This document shows, piece after piece, positions 15,116-24,876 of a stretch of DNA of 64,000 bases. This DNA comes from DATBGE01 sp036558125. GTDB taxonomy: Bacteria; Gemmatimonadota; Gemmatimonadetes; Gemmatimonadales; GWC2-71-9. The notes under the pieces were generated by a model. That model was not told the DNA's origin. It searched no databases and worked only from the letters and a program-made list of their open reading frames with translations. How positions within the stretch are numbered: position 1 is the stretch's first letter; each line of letters begins with the position of its first letter. A program made the translations under genes and the position numbers. Location: assembly GCA_036558125.1 (NCBI GenBank), contig DATBGE010000026.1:1-64000 (forward strand). Reading direction: 5' to 3'.

Positions 15116-17029
15116 ATGGAACTCAACGCCCGGATTCCCGCCGGTCCCCTCGCTGAGAAATGGGATCGGCGGAAGTTCGAGATGAAGCTGGTGAACCCCG
15201 CCAACAAGCGGCGTTACACCATCATCGTGGTCGGTTCCGGCCTCGCCGGCGGCTCGGCCGCGGCCACCCTCGGCGAGCTGGGCTACAAGGTTCAGTGCTT
15301 GTGCTTCCAGGATAGCCCCCGTCGAGCGCACTCCATCGCCGCCCAGGGCGGCATCAATGCGGCCAAGAACTACCAGAACGACGGCGATTCGATCTGGCGG
15401 CTCTTCTACGACACGGTGAAGGGCGGCGACTTCCGGGCTCGCGAGGCCAACGTGTATCGCCTCGCCCAGATCAGTGTCAACATCATCGACCAGTGTGTGG
15501 CGCAGGGCGTCCCGTTCGCGCGGGAATACGGCGGTCTGCTGGCCAACCGGTCCTTCGGAGGCGCGCAGGTCTCCCGGACGTTCTACGCCAGGGGCCAGAC
15601 CGGACAGCAGCTTCTGCTGGGGTGTTATCAGGCGCTGGAGCGACAGGTGGCCGCGGGGACCGTCACCATGTTGTCCCGCCACGAAATGCTCGACCTGGTC
15701 ACCGTTGATGGCGTGGCGCGAGGAATCGTCACGCGTGACCTGCTGAACGGAGCGGTCGAGACCTGGCTGGCCGACGCCGTAGTGCTCGCGACCGGGGGAT
15801 ACGGCAACGTCTTCTATCTCTCGACCAACGCGAAGGGCTGCAACGTCACCGCGACGTACCGAGCGTACAAGAGGGGAGCCGCGTTTGGGAATCCCTGCTT
15901 CACCCAGATCCATCCCACCTGTATCCCAGTCGCGGGGGATCACCAGTCCAAGCTGACACTGATGAGCGAGTCGCTCCGGAACGACGGGCGGGTCTGGGTG
16001 CCGAAGCGAAAAGGCGATCACCGCGCGCCGGGTGACATTGCCGAGGGTGAGCGCGACTACTATCTCGAGCGGAAATACCCGAGCTACGGGAACCTCTCTC
16101 CCCGGGACATTGCCTCTCGCGCGGCCAAAGAGGTGTGCGACGAGGGGCGCGGCGTCGGCCCCGGAGGCCGCGGGGTCTACCTGGATTTCGCCGATGCTAT
16201 CCGGCGACTCGGGGAAGCCAAGATCCGCGAGCGCTATGGGAACCTCTTCCAGATGTACCAGCGGATCACCGACGAGAATCCCTATCGTGTGCCGATGCGG
16301 ATCTACCCCGCCGTCCATTACACCATGGGTGGCCTCTGGGTGGACTACGACCTGATGAGCACCATTCCGGGACTCTTCGTGATTGGGGAGGCGAATTTTT
16401 CCGACCATGGCGCCAACCGTCTAGGTGCCAGCGCGTTGATGCAGGGCCTGGCCGACGGCTACTTCATCCTGCCGTACACGATCGGAGATTATCTCGCGAC
16501 CTCAAGACTGGAAAAGCTGGACTCGGATCACGGCGCGGTCCGCGCGATTGAGGCGGAGGTCGCGGGACGGACCAAACGGCTGATCTCGATCCGGGGCAAG
16601 CGAACCGTCGACTCGTTTCATCGCGAGCTGGGCAGGATCATGTGGGAACACTGCGGCATGGCCCGGAGTGCGGAGGGATTGCAGTCGGCCCTGAAGGCGA
16701 TTCCTGCATTGCGCCGGGAGTTCTGGGAGAACGTCAGTGTACCCGGCGGCGGAGAAGAGCTGAACCAGGCGCTCGAGAAGGCGGGCCGCGTCGCCGATTT
16801 TCTGGAGTTCGCCGAGCTGATGTGCGTGGACGCGCTGCACCGCGAAGAGTCATGTGGCGGGCACTTCCGGGTCGAGTACCAGACTGAGGATGGAGAAGCC
16901 CGGCGCGACGACAGCCGGTTCTGTTACGCGGCGGCGTGGGAGTACCAGGGAACCGAGAAGGCGCCGTTGCTCCACAAGGAGCCACTGGAGTTCGAGAACG
17001 TGCATCTCACTACGCGCAGTTACAAGTGA
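15116..17029 (+). CDS. sdhA: Succinate dehydrogenase flavoprotein subunit
   Basis: A 637-residue SdhA that oxidises succinate to fumarate with covalent FAD. The dinucleotide motif VVGSGLAGGSAAATLGE is near residue 40. The FAD-linked His is in RRAHSIAAQGGINAA. The catalytic region HYTMGGLWVD and the Arg-containing GANRLGASALMQG are present. Its length and PheTyr-rich N-terminus match the Bacteroidetes/epsilon-type SdhA that pairs with a five-helix SdhC. sdhB follows after 4 bp. Confidence 0.96.
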   Translation: MELNARIPAGPLAEKWDRRKFEMKLVNPANKRRYTIIVVGSGLAGGSAAATLGELGYKVQCLCFQDSPRRAHSIAAQGGINAAKNYQNDGDSIWRLFYDTVKGGDFRAREANVYRLAQISVNIIDQCVAQGVPFAREYGGLLANRSFGGAQVSRTFYARGQTGQQLLLGCYQALERQVAAGTVTMLSRHEMLDLVTVDGVARGIVTRDLLNGAVETWLADAVVLATGGYGNVFYLSTNAKGCNVTATYRAYKRGAAFGNPCFTQIHPTCIPVAGDHQSKLTLMSESLRNDGRVWVPKRKGDHRAPGDIAEGERDYYLERKYPSYGNLSPRDIASRAAKEVCDEGRGVGPGGRGVYLDFADAIRRLGEAKIRERYGNLFQMYQRITDENPYRVPMRIYPAVHYTMGGLWVDYDLMSTIPGLFVIGEANFSDHGANRLGASALMQGLADGYFILPYTIGDYLATSRLEKLDSDHGAVRAIEAEVAGRTKRLISIRGKRTVDSFHRELGRIMWEHCGMARSAEGLQSALKAIPALRREFWENVSVPGGGEELNQALEKAGRVADFLEFAELMCVDALHREESCGGHFRVEYQTEDGEARRDDSRFCYAAAWEYQGTEKAPLLHKEPLEFENVHLTTRSYK

Positions 17030-17033
17030 ATCC

Positions 17034-17807
<774 letters not shown>

Positions 17808-17809
17808 TC

Positions 17810-19069
17810 GTGCGCCGTGCCTGGATGGCTCGCCTCGGCTTCGTGATGCTATCCGGCGTCTCAACCCTGATGGCCCAGTCGCCGATCTCGGCTCACTTTG
17901 CGGCGCAGGTGATTCCCATCTATACCGATGTCGATCCGATTCCGGGCGGGGAAAGCCTGGGCGAGCTGCGCGTGGTGCAGCCACTGCTGATGCTCCATCT
18001 CGGGGCGGTGGACGATCACCTGCGGCTCACCACCACGCTCGACTTCGAGGGTAAGACCATCCCGGACGGCGAACTCGCCCCCGGCGATTGGGGTGAGGGG
18101 TATGTCGATCGGCGCCATCCTCACACCTATGTCCACGAGCTGATGCTGTCGGGACTGGACCTGCTGGGCGACCTGGATGGAGCAGCGCGGGTTTCCCTGA
18201 GCGTGGGGAAGGGGTTTGTACCGTTCGGGACCGACGACCCGATGAGCCGCCCTCCCGTGCGCTATCCGGTGAATCATCATTTCGCCCAGATTCTGGAGCG
18301 TGCCGTCGCCATGGCGGGGGTGCGGGTGGGACCGGTGATCGCGGAGGGCTCATTCTTTGACGGCGACGAGCCGGAGAAGCCTGACCAATGGCCGCTCATC
18401 AAGACCGAGGACGAATGGCGCTTCGGCGATTCCTGGTCCCTCCGCCTGACTCTGCTCCCCGTACGGCACGTCGAGCTGCAAGGCTCCAGGGCCAAGGTTC
18501 ATTCTCCCGAGCATCGGCCGGGGGCGGGCACCGACGCCTGGAAGTGGGACGTCTCCGCGCGGTATGAGGGACCGGTGGGCCACACCCGGGTCTACGGGTT
18601 GGCGGAGTGGGCCAGGACCGAGGAGGCCGAGGGTTTTTTCGTGTTTCACAGCATCCTGGCCGAAGGTGCATGGACCGTCGGGCGCCATCGTCCTTACTAC
18701 AGGTTCGAGCGGACCGAGCGGCCGGAAGAGACCCGCACTCTGGACCCGTTCCGCTCGCTCCGACCCCATCTGGAAAACTCCATTCTTGGCATTACCCGGT
18801 GGACGCTGCACACCATTGGGTATGGTTTCAGGTTTTCGCTGTCGCAGGAGCGGCTGGACCTTCAGCCGTTCGTGGAAGGCACATTCGGCAAAGTAGGGCT
18901 GGTCCAGCCGGGACTGTTCGATCCCGAGCTCTTCTACGGCAAGGAATCGGTTCGCTCGCTCAGTGTTGGAGTCCGCGCCTCCTGGCAGCTGCGCGGGCAC
19001 CGGATGGGACGGTACGGAGCGCTGCTGGACGATGCCCAGGTCATGACCCATGAACATCATGATATGTGA
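17810..19069 (+). CDS. Predicted outer-membrane beta-barrel protein
   Basis: 419 residues with an N-terminal signal peptide (hydrophobic to about residue 22, AQ junction). Alternating polar and hydrophobic stretches follow, typical of a porin-like barrel. I recognise no named family. The C-terminus (LLDDAQVMTHEHHDM) is acidic and His-rich, not the usual terminal aromatic, so it may extend beyond the barrel and bind metal. GTG 17810 follows sdhB by 2 bp. Two surface lipoprotein genes follow directly. A joint outer-membrane role is inferred from context only. Confidence 0.7.
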   Translation: MRRAWMARLGFVMLSGVSTLMAQSPISAHFAAQVIPIYTDVDPIPGGESLGELRVVQPLLMLHLGAVDDHLRLTTTLDFEGKTIPDGELAPGDWGEGYVDRRHPHTYVHELMLSGLDLLGDLDGAARVSLSVGKGFVPFGTDDPMSRPPVRYPVNHHFAQILERAVAMAGVRVGPVIAEGSFFDGDEPEKPDQWPLIKTEDEWRFGDSWSLRLTLLPVRHVELQGSRAKVHSPEHRPGAGTDAWKWDVSARYEGPVGHTRVYGLAEWARTEEAEGFFVFHSILAEGAWTVGRHRPYYRFERTERPEETRTLDPFRSLRPHLENSILGITRWTLHTIGYGFRFSLSQERLDLQPFVEGTFGKVGLVQPGLFDPELFYGKESVRSLSVGVRASWQLRGHRMGRYGALLDDAQVMTHEHHDM

Positions 19070-19070
19070 G

Positions 19071-20813
19071 GTGCGAAGATTGATTCGACGCCTCGGTGCA
19101 GGGCTGGTGATTTCCGTGGGGCTCGCCTGCGGCTCCGACAATCCCAGTGGAGCCAACGGGGCCGTGACCCCGGAATCCGGGATGAATCAAACGGCGGCCG
19201 TGGGAACGGCGCTGCAACCGTTCTCGGTGAAAGTCACCGACGGCGCTGGTCCGGTTGCAGGGGTGACCGTGTCGTGGAGCGTTGTCGTCGGGGGCGGTGG
19301 CGTGGCGCCCGCGACTTCGGTGACGGACGCGGCGGGAATCGCCGGGGCGACCGCCACGCTGGGGACGGTCGTCGGATCTCAGATCGTGAAGGCAGCCGCC
19401 TCGGGATACTCTCCGGCAACATTCACCACCCTCGCGACGGCGGGTCCGGCTGCCGCGATCGCCAAAGACGCCGGCGATAATCAGTTCGGCTTCACCGGCT
19501 CGGCGCTTCCCGAACAGCTCCAGGTCAAGGTGCAGGACCAGTATGACAACCCAGTGCCCAATGCCTCAGTGAGCTGGGCGGTGGCGACTGGGGGAGGGAA
19601 TGTCTCGCCAACAACTACCACGACCAACGTGGATGGCCTCAGTTCTACAACCTACGCCTTCGGAACCACTCCCGGCGACGTCAGCATTACCGCGTCGGTC
19701 GCCGGTGCCGGCACCGTGACCTTCGCGGCAAAAGGCATCGTCCAACGCGTCTTCACGATCCTGGCCGGCGGGAACAACGTTCACAACCGGATCAGCACCG
19801 ACCTGTGGGTGAAGGACGGCTACGCCTACACCGGCACCTATGGTGGATCGGTGCCCGGAGTGTTCGGCAACGTAGTCCTGATCTGGCAACTGGATGCCTC
19901 TGGCGCCCCGGTGCTCCATGATTCGATCGTTACGCCCAGTATCGGCGCGATCAGCGACATCCAGGTCTCCGACGACGGTGGTTGGCTGGCATTTACCACC
20001 GAAGGGGGCAGCGGGTCGGGGCTGTATGTCTACCAGCTGACCAGCCCCGGCGTGCCGGTGTTTCGCGCCAAGACGGTGGTCTCGGGCAGCACGATCGGGC
20101 TGCACACCGGTACCTTGGCTACGATCGGTGGCAAGCTGTACGATTTCGCCGCGAGAGATCCCTCGGGCTGCGCGCTGGAGATCTATGATCTCTCGCAGGC
20201 GGGGGCCGGCATCATCACCGAAGCCAGCGCGACGCCGATACCAGAGAACTACTGCATCCACGACACATTCGTGCGCGATGGATACGTATTCGTCTTTGCG
20301 TGGGACGAGGGTCTCTACATCTTCGACGTCGGCAACGGCTCGCATGGCGGGTCTCCGACTCATCCGGTGCAGATCAGCCACACCAAGGGGTTCGGGGGCT
20401 CGACCCACAACGGCTGGTGGTTCTGGAATCCCAACGGAGAGAAGAAGTACCTCTTTATCGGGGAAGAAGGCCCCTCCAACGGCGGAAACGCCTCGGGCGA
20501 CATTCACGTCGTCGATGTTTCCAACTTTGCGGCGCCGGTAGAGGTTGGGTTTTATCACATGGCCAACGCGGGAACCCACAACTTCTGGGTGGACGAGACG
20601 AATCAGATCCTCTACGCTGCGTACTACAACGGCGGTGTCGTGGCGCTGGATATCTCGGGAACCATCACTGGCAGCATGGCGTCGCGCGAGATCGCCCGGA
20701 TCAAGCCCGGCGGCAACAGCCACACGTTCACGTGGGGCGTCATGCTTTATAACGGCTCGGTCTACGCGTCCGACATGTCGAGCGGTTTCTATCAGTTGTC
20801 GGAGCCTCACTAA
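19071..20813 (+). CDS. Lipoprotein with Ig-like domains and LVIVD-type beta-propeller
   Basis: About 580 residues. The signal peptide ends in a lipobox (VGLAC), so it is probably lipid-anchored. Two bacterial Ig-like (Big-1/invasin type) domains span about residues 25-215. They are followed by a long domain of LVIVD-like repeats, predicted to be a beta-propeller (for example GDIHVVDVSNFAAPVEVG). Conserved His residues recur at blade positions (CIHD, STHN, GTHN). GTG 19071 gives a tidy 20-residue signal. ATG 19050, overlapping the barrel gene, is the alternative. The function is unknown. It is a tandem paralogue of the next gene. Confidence 0.75.
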   Translation: MRRLIRRLGAGLVISVGLACGSDNPSGANGAVTPESGMNQTAAVGTALQPFSVKVTDGAGPVAGVTVSWSVVVGGGGVAPATSVTDAAGIAGATATLGTVVGSQIVKAAASGYSPATFTTLATAGPAAAIAKDAGDNQFGFTGSALPEQLQVKVQDQYDNPVPNASVSWAVATGGGNVSPTTTTTNVDGLSSTTYAFGTTPGDVSITASVAGAGTVTFAAKGIVQRVFTILAGGNNVHNRISTDLWVKDGYAYTGTYGGSVPGVFGNVVLIWQLDASGAPVLHDSIVTPSIGAISDIQVSDDGGWLAFTTEGGSGSGLYVYQLTSPGVPVFRAKTVVSGSTIGLHTGTLATIGGKLYDFAARDPSGCALEIYDLSQAGAGIITEASATPIPENYCIHDTFVRDGYVFVFAWDEGLYIFDVGNGSHGGSPTHPVQISHTKGFGGSTHNGWWFWNPNGEKKYLFIGEEGPSNGGNASGDIHVVDVSNFAAPVEVGFYHMANAGTHNFWVDETNQILYAAYYNGGVVALDISGTITGSMASREIARIKPGGNSHTFTWGVMLYNGSVYASDMSSGFYQLSEPH

Positions 20814-20826
20814 TCAAGGTTAGCGG

Positions 20827-22548
20827 ATGCGACATGTTGCCATAGCAGTCATCGGCGTACTGGCGGCGGGCTGCGGCTCCGACGGGTCGACTGGCAGCAA
20901 CGGTGCAATCACGATCGAGGGCGGCGCCAACCAAACCGGCGAGGTGGGCATCGCCCTTCAGCCCTACTCGGTGAAAGTCAGCAATGGGAGCGGTCCCGTG
21001 GACGGACTGACCGTCTCTTGGCAGGTGGCCTCGGGCGGCGGCAGTGTCTCACCGACCAGCTCGGTGACCAACGGGCAGGGGATCGCGGAGGCGGTCGCCA
21101 CCCTCGGCACTCAGCTCGGCTCTCAGACGGTTCGCGCGTCGGCGTCGGGATTCGGCTCGGTCATTTTCACGGCGACCGCAGAGGCAGGGCCACCGGTGCT
21201 CCTGGTGAAGTCCGCCGGGGACGGGCAAGTGGGCAAAATCAACCAGGCTCTGCCGCAAAACCTCCAGGTCAGACTCACGGACCAATACCAGAATCCAGTG
21301 TCGGGTCAAAGCGTGAGCTGGGCCCTCACCTCCGGGGCCGGCAGCATCTCGGCAGCCAGCAGCACAACCGGCTTGGACGGGACCGCTTCCATAGTCCATG
21401 CAATGGGCGCAACCGCGGGGACCACAACGGTCACTGCGACAGTAACAGGCCTCGGCACCGTCACCTTTGACTCCAAGGCAATCGTTCCGCTCAGTTTCTC
21501 GGTTCTGGGTGGTGGCAACAACGTGCCTGACCGCACTACCTCCGATCTCTGGGTCAAGGACGGGTTTGGCTACACTGGAACCTGGGGAGGTAACGGGAAT
21601 GCGGTTTTTATCTGGCAGCTGGATGGCAATGGCTCACCGGTATTGTATGACTCGATTGTCGTCAAAGACCAGAACGGTCCGACCATCGGGACCGTGAGTG
21701 ACATCCAGGTGTCGGAGGACGGGAAATGGCTGGCCTTCACAGCCGAGGGGGGACCAGGGGATGGTCTCTATGCCTACGAGCTCACGAGTCCAGGAACTCC
21801 AGTGTTCCGGGCCAAGACGATCGTCAGCGCGGGACTGCACACGGGAACACTGGCGGACATCGGCGGTAAGCTCTACGCCTTCACCGCGAAGGATCCTCCC
21901 AGCTGCGCTCTCAAGATTTTCGATCTCTCTCAGGCCGGGAGTGGCACGATAACCCAGGCGAGCAGTACTCCGATTCCGGATAATTACTGCATCCACGATA
22001 CCTTCGTGCGCGACGGTTACGCTTTCGTGTTCGCCTGGAATGAAGGCCTGTACATCTTCGATGTCGGCAATGGTTCGCACGGAGGTTCGCCAACCCACCC
22101 AGTCCAGCTCAGCCACACCCACGGCTTCGGCGGAGAAACCCATAACGGGTGGTGGTTCTGGAACCCCAATGGGGAGAAGCGCTACCTGTTCATCGGCGAG
22201 GAGGGACCGTTCAACGGGAGCAACGCCTCAGGTGACATTCACGTGGTCGATGTCTCGGACTTCAGTGCGCCGGTCGAGGTAGGGTTCTTCCATATCCCCA
22301 ACGCCGGGACTCACAATTTCTGGGTGGATGAACCCAACCAGATTCTGTACGCGGCGTTCTACAATGCGGGCGTGGTTGCGCTGGACATCTCGGGGATTAT
22401 CAGCGGCAACATGGCGAGTCGGGAGCTGGCGCGTATTCAGCCGGGAGGAGCGGGGAATACCTTGACTTGGGGTGTCATGCTCTACAACGGATCGGTGTAC
22501 GCCAGTGATATGCTGAGCGGGTTCTGGCAGGTGTCGCTTCCGCACTAG
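20827..22548 (+). CDS. Paralogous Ig-like/LVIVD-propeller lipoprotein
   Basis: 573 residues with the same architecture as the preceding gene. It has a lipobox signal (LAAGC at about residue 15), two Ig-like domains (about 25-215) and an LVIVD-type propeller. The propeller halves of the two proteins are nearly identical over long stretches. The Ig regions are more diverged. It starts 13 bp after its paralogue stops. This is a tandem duplication with faster change in the stalk than in the propeller. A terminator follows. No enzymatic motif is evident. Confidence 0.75.
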   Translation: MRHVAIAVIGVLAAGCGSDGSTGSNGAITIEGGANQTGEVGIALQPYSVKVSNGSGPVDGLTVSWQVASGGGSVSPTSSVTNGQGIAEAVATLGTQLGSQTVRASASGFGSVIFTATAEAGPPVLLVKSAGDGQVGKINQALPQNLQVRLTDQYQNPVSGQSVSWALTSGAGSISAASSTTGLDGTASIVHAMGATAGTTTVTATVTGLGTVTFDSKAIVPLSFSVLGGGNNVPDRTTSDLWVKDGFGYTGTWGGNGNAVFIWQLDGNGSPVLYDSIVVKDQNGPTIGTVSDIQVSEDGKWLAFTAEGGPGDGLYAYELTSPGTPVFRAKTIVSAGLHTGTLADIGGKLYAFTAKDPPSCALKIFDLSQAGSGTITQASSTPIPDNYCIHDTFVRDGYAFVFAWNEGLYIFDVGNGSHGGSPTHPVQLSHTHGFGGETHNGWWFWNPNGEKRYLFIGEEGPFNGSNASGDIHVVDVSDFSAPVEVGFFHIPNAGTHNFWVDEPNQILYAAFYNAGVVALDISGIISGNMASRELARIQPGGAGNTLTWGVMLYNGSVYASDMLSGFWQVSLPH

Positions 22549-22595
22549 GGGGACGGAGGCGTCTCGAGCGGAAGCACTCGAGGCTGGTTGTGTTA

Positions 22596-22625
22596 GGGGG
22601 GCTCCGTCAGGGGCCCCCCATTTTT
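22596..22625 (+). terminator. Strong intrinsic terminator closing the mdh-sdh-lipoprotein run
   Basis: A 10-bp stem (22596-22605 with 22610-22619, one G-T pair) closes a GTCA loop and is followed by ATTTTT. Just upstream, CTCGAG is repeated as a small palindrome at 22564-22569 and 22578-22583. The rest of the spacer to 22783 holds another GC stem (GGCCCC 22693-22698 with GGGGCC 22704-22709) and nothing else I recognise. Confidence 0.88.
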
Positions 22626-22783
22626 CAATATCGGCGCGACTCCGAATCGAAGAGTCATCAAACCGCGGATAGAGGCCGTCCGGCTGGCGAATGGCCCCAT
22701 ACGGGGGCCCCCCCTTTCTAATTTCTGTTCCGGCCTCTGTTACAGCCTCATCAAGAAGACGCCGGTCGGAACAAATCGCCGCC

Positions 22784-24790
22784 CTACGGCGTCGGCGCAG
22801 GCCTCCATCCGTTGTTCGCCGGGTTGATATCGGGGAACTGACCGTCGGGATTCACCGTCGCCGCGGTGATGGTCTGATCGGTCGGGATCTCGGCCACGTA
22901 CTTGTCGCCGGCATACCAGATCTCGACCGGGAACTGGAGCAGCTTGGTTGTGCCGTCCCCGAGCGTCACCTGCAGCTCGACCGGCATGACTTGTTGGCCC
23001 AGATTGCGTATCACAATCCTCGCGATACCTCCGGACGACTGGGTAACGGACTCGACCGACTGATCCAGCGCGGCCGTGGTCAAGAACCAACCGCGCCAGA
23101 ACCAGTCGAGATCCCGGCCGCTCACATCCTCGATGGTCCGGAAGAAATCCGCCGGCTGGGGATGCTTGAATGCCCAGCGTCGGGTGTACTCCCGGAACGC
23201 CGAGTCGAACACTTCGGGCCCCAGGATCTTGTTGCGCAGCGTAAGCAGTCCGATGGACGGCTTGATGTACGCCAGCGAGCCGAGGTTGGACCCGGTGCGG
23301 TAGCGGTTGGCGTACGTCATGATCGGCTGCGAGGTGGCCGCCTGGTCGTTCTGGAGCACGAAGGCAGCCTCTCCCCGCCTGCGATTCACATCGTCCCGCT
23401 TGAAGTACCCCTCTTCGCTGAAGGTGTTGATGAAGGTATTGAACCCTTCGTCCATCCAGGCGTAGCGCCGTTCGTCGGATCCAACGGTCATCGGATACCA
23501 CATGTGGCCGATTTCGTGGGTGACGACGCTGTAGAGATCCTCCTTGCTCTCGCCCTTGGCTTCCATGGCGACCATCGGGTATTCCATCCCGGAGACCGGG
23601 CCTTCGACGGCCGAAATCTGAGGATACGGGTAGTTGAACCAGCGGGTACTGTACTCCATAATGGAGTAGCGGCTCATGTCCGCCGCGTCCTTCCAGGTCT
23701 CGATCGAGCTGGGCCGGTAGTAGGCGTTGGCGACGATTCCCTTCCACGAGGAGACGTCCCAGAGGTATTCCGGGCTTGCCGCCCAGGCGGCATCCCGCAC
23801 CTTCGTGGCCTTGAATTTCCAGGTCAGAGTGCCGGAGTTCCGAGGCCGCGCCGCACCGCTGGTGAGCTCGTCGGCGGTGACGATGTGAGTGATGCTGTCC
23901 GAACGTCCGGCCGCGGCCAGTCGAGTCCGTTGGGCAGCGGTCAGGACCTCGAGGGGATTCTGAAGAGTCCCGGTGCCTGCGACGATGTATCCGGCCGGGA
24001 CTGTGACTTCGTAGTCGATGTCACCATACTCCAGATAGAACTCGCCCTGGCCCAGGTACTGGAGGGTATTCCACCCGTGGACATCGTCGTAGACGGCCAT
24101 GCGGGGATACCATTGCGCCAGCTCGTAGAGATTCCCGTCACGCCCCATACGATCGGCGCCATGCTCGGGAACGTTGAAACCGTACTGGAGGTCGAACTGA
24201 GTCGTGGCCCCAGGCGCGAGCGGTGTGGTGAGGTAGACCTCCATCATCGTGTCGTCGACCCTGGTCCGAAGCTTCTGCTGAACCCCAGTTGCCGTTGGAG
24301 GCTTGAGGGGCTTGACGGCTCGCATCCCGGTCTGGGACTGCACGATCCAGGGGATCTCGAACCCGCCCTGGAACCCACCTCCGCCGAACCGGCTCTCCTC
24401 GGCATTGACTAGCGATCCGACGCTGCCCGGTTTGAAGAGGTTTTGGTCCAGCTGCATCCATACCCGGGTCAGCGTGTCGGGCGAGTTATTGGTGTACCTG
24501 ATCGCCATGGTGCCGGTCAGCCGTCTCGAGGCGGTATCCAGGATGGCCTTGATCGAGTAGTCAACTCGTTGCTGCCAGTATTTGGCACCTGGGGTGCCAT
24601 TCACCCGGCGTATGTCGTTTCCCGGGGGAAGGTCGATGGGCGCGAAGATGCCGGTATCCGCCACCGCGGGACGCAGGCTCACCTGGGTGCTGGGTTTCGG
24701 GGCCCTGGGTGATTGTGGAGTCGGGGGCGTTGGGGGTTGCTGCGCAGCGAGCGGCGCGGCCAGGGTGAAGACCAGCAACAGGTATCGCAT
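22784..24790 (-). CDS. Secreted M1-family metallopeptidase
   Basis: 668 residues with a clear signal peptide (MRYLLLVFTLAAPLAAQ) followed by a Pro-rich linker to about residue 45. The gluzincin site is complete: HEIGH at about residue 424, with the third zinc ligand Glu in the later MDEGFNTF. The aminopeptidase exopeptidase motif appears as GMEYP at about residue 400. It probably trims peptides in the periplasm or outside the cell. I chose the ATG at 24790, 25 residues inside the longer frame, because it begins the signal peptide. Large open frames on the opposite strand are shadows. Confidence 0.9.
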   Translation of the reverse strand: MRYLLLVFTLAAPLAAQQPPTPPTPQSPRAPKPSTQVSLRPAVADTGIFAPIDLPPGNDIRRVNGTPGAKYWQQRVDYSIKAILDTASRRLTGTMAIRYTNNSPDTLTRVWMQLDQNLFKPGSVGSLVNAEESRFGGGGFQGGFEIPWIVQSQTGMRAVKPLKPPTATGVQQKLRTRVDDTMMEVYLTTPLAPGATTQFDLQYGFNVPEHGADRMGRDGNLYELAQWYPRMAVYDDVHGWNTLQYLGQGEFYLEYGDIDYEVTVPAGYIVAGTGTLQNPLEVLTAAQRTRLAAAGRSDSITHIVTADELTSGAARPRNSGTLTWKFKATKVRDAAWAASPEYLWDVSSWKGIVANAYYRPSSIETWKDAADMSRYSIMEYSTRWFNYPYPQISAVEGPVSGMEYPMVAMEAKGESKEDLYSVVTHEIGHMWYPMTVGSDERRYAWMDEGFNTFINTFSEEGYFKRDDVNRRRGEAAFVLQNDQAATSQPIMTYANRYRTGSNLGSLAYIKPSIGLLTLRNKILGPEVFDSAFREYTRRWAFKHPQPADFFRTIEDVSGRDLDWFWRGWFLTTAALDQSVESVTQSSGGIARIVIRNLGQQVMPVELQVTLGDGTTKLLQFPVEIWYAGDKYVAEIPTDQTITAATVNPDGQFPDINPANNGWRPAPTP

Positions 24791-24815
24791 GAACCGTCCA
24801 GTCCGAGAAAACAAG

Positions 24816-24833
24816 GGGCGGCGTAATCCGCCC
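24816..24833. promoter_or_regulatory. Small hairpin in the divergent spacer
   Basis: GGGCGG at 24816-24821 pairs with CCGCCC at 24828-24833 around CGTAAT. It lies between the divergent peptidase and FHA genes and could act in either leader. No T-run flanks it. Regulatory meaning is a guess. Confidence 0.3.
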
Positions 24834-24876
24834 GGGTGGATAGCGATAAATCTAACCGGCCTCATGGTGGGATCCC

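Noticed and set aside
14819..16408. Long - strand open frame of 529 codons opposite sdhC/sdhA
   Set aside because: It is antisense to two clear SDH genes and has an Arg/His/Gly-rich composition with no motifs. Similar shadow frames occur opposite nuoL, nuoM, pgk and others.
22693..22709. GGCCCC/GGGGCC stem as a terminator for the M1 peptidase gene
   Set aside because: On the - strand the stem is not followed by T residues. It may simply be GC-rich spacer.
22691..24412. Long + strand open frame of 573 codons
   Set aside because: It lies wholly opposite the M1 peptidase, which has a signal peptide and a complete zinc site. The + frame has no recognisable domain and arises from GC-rich codon bias.
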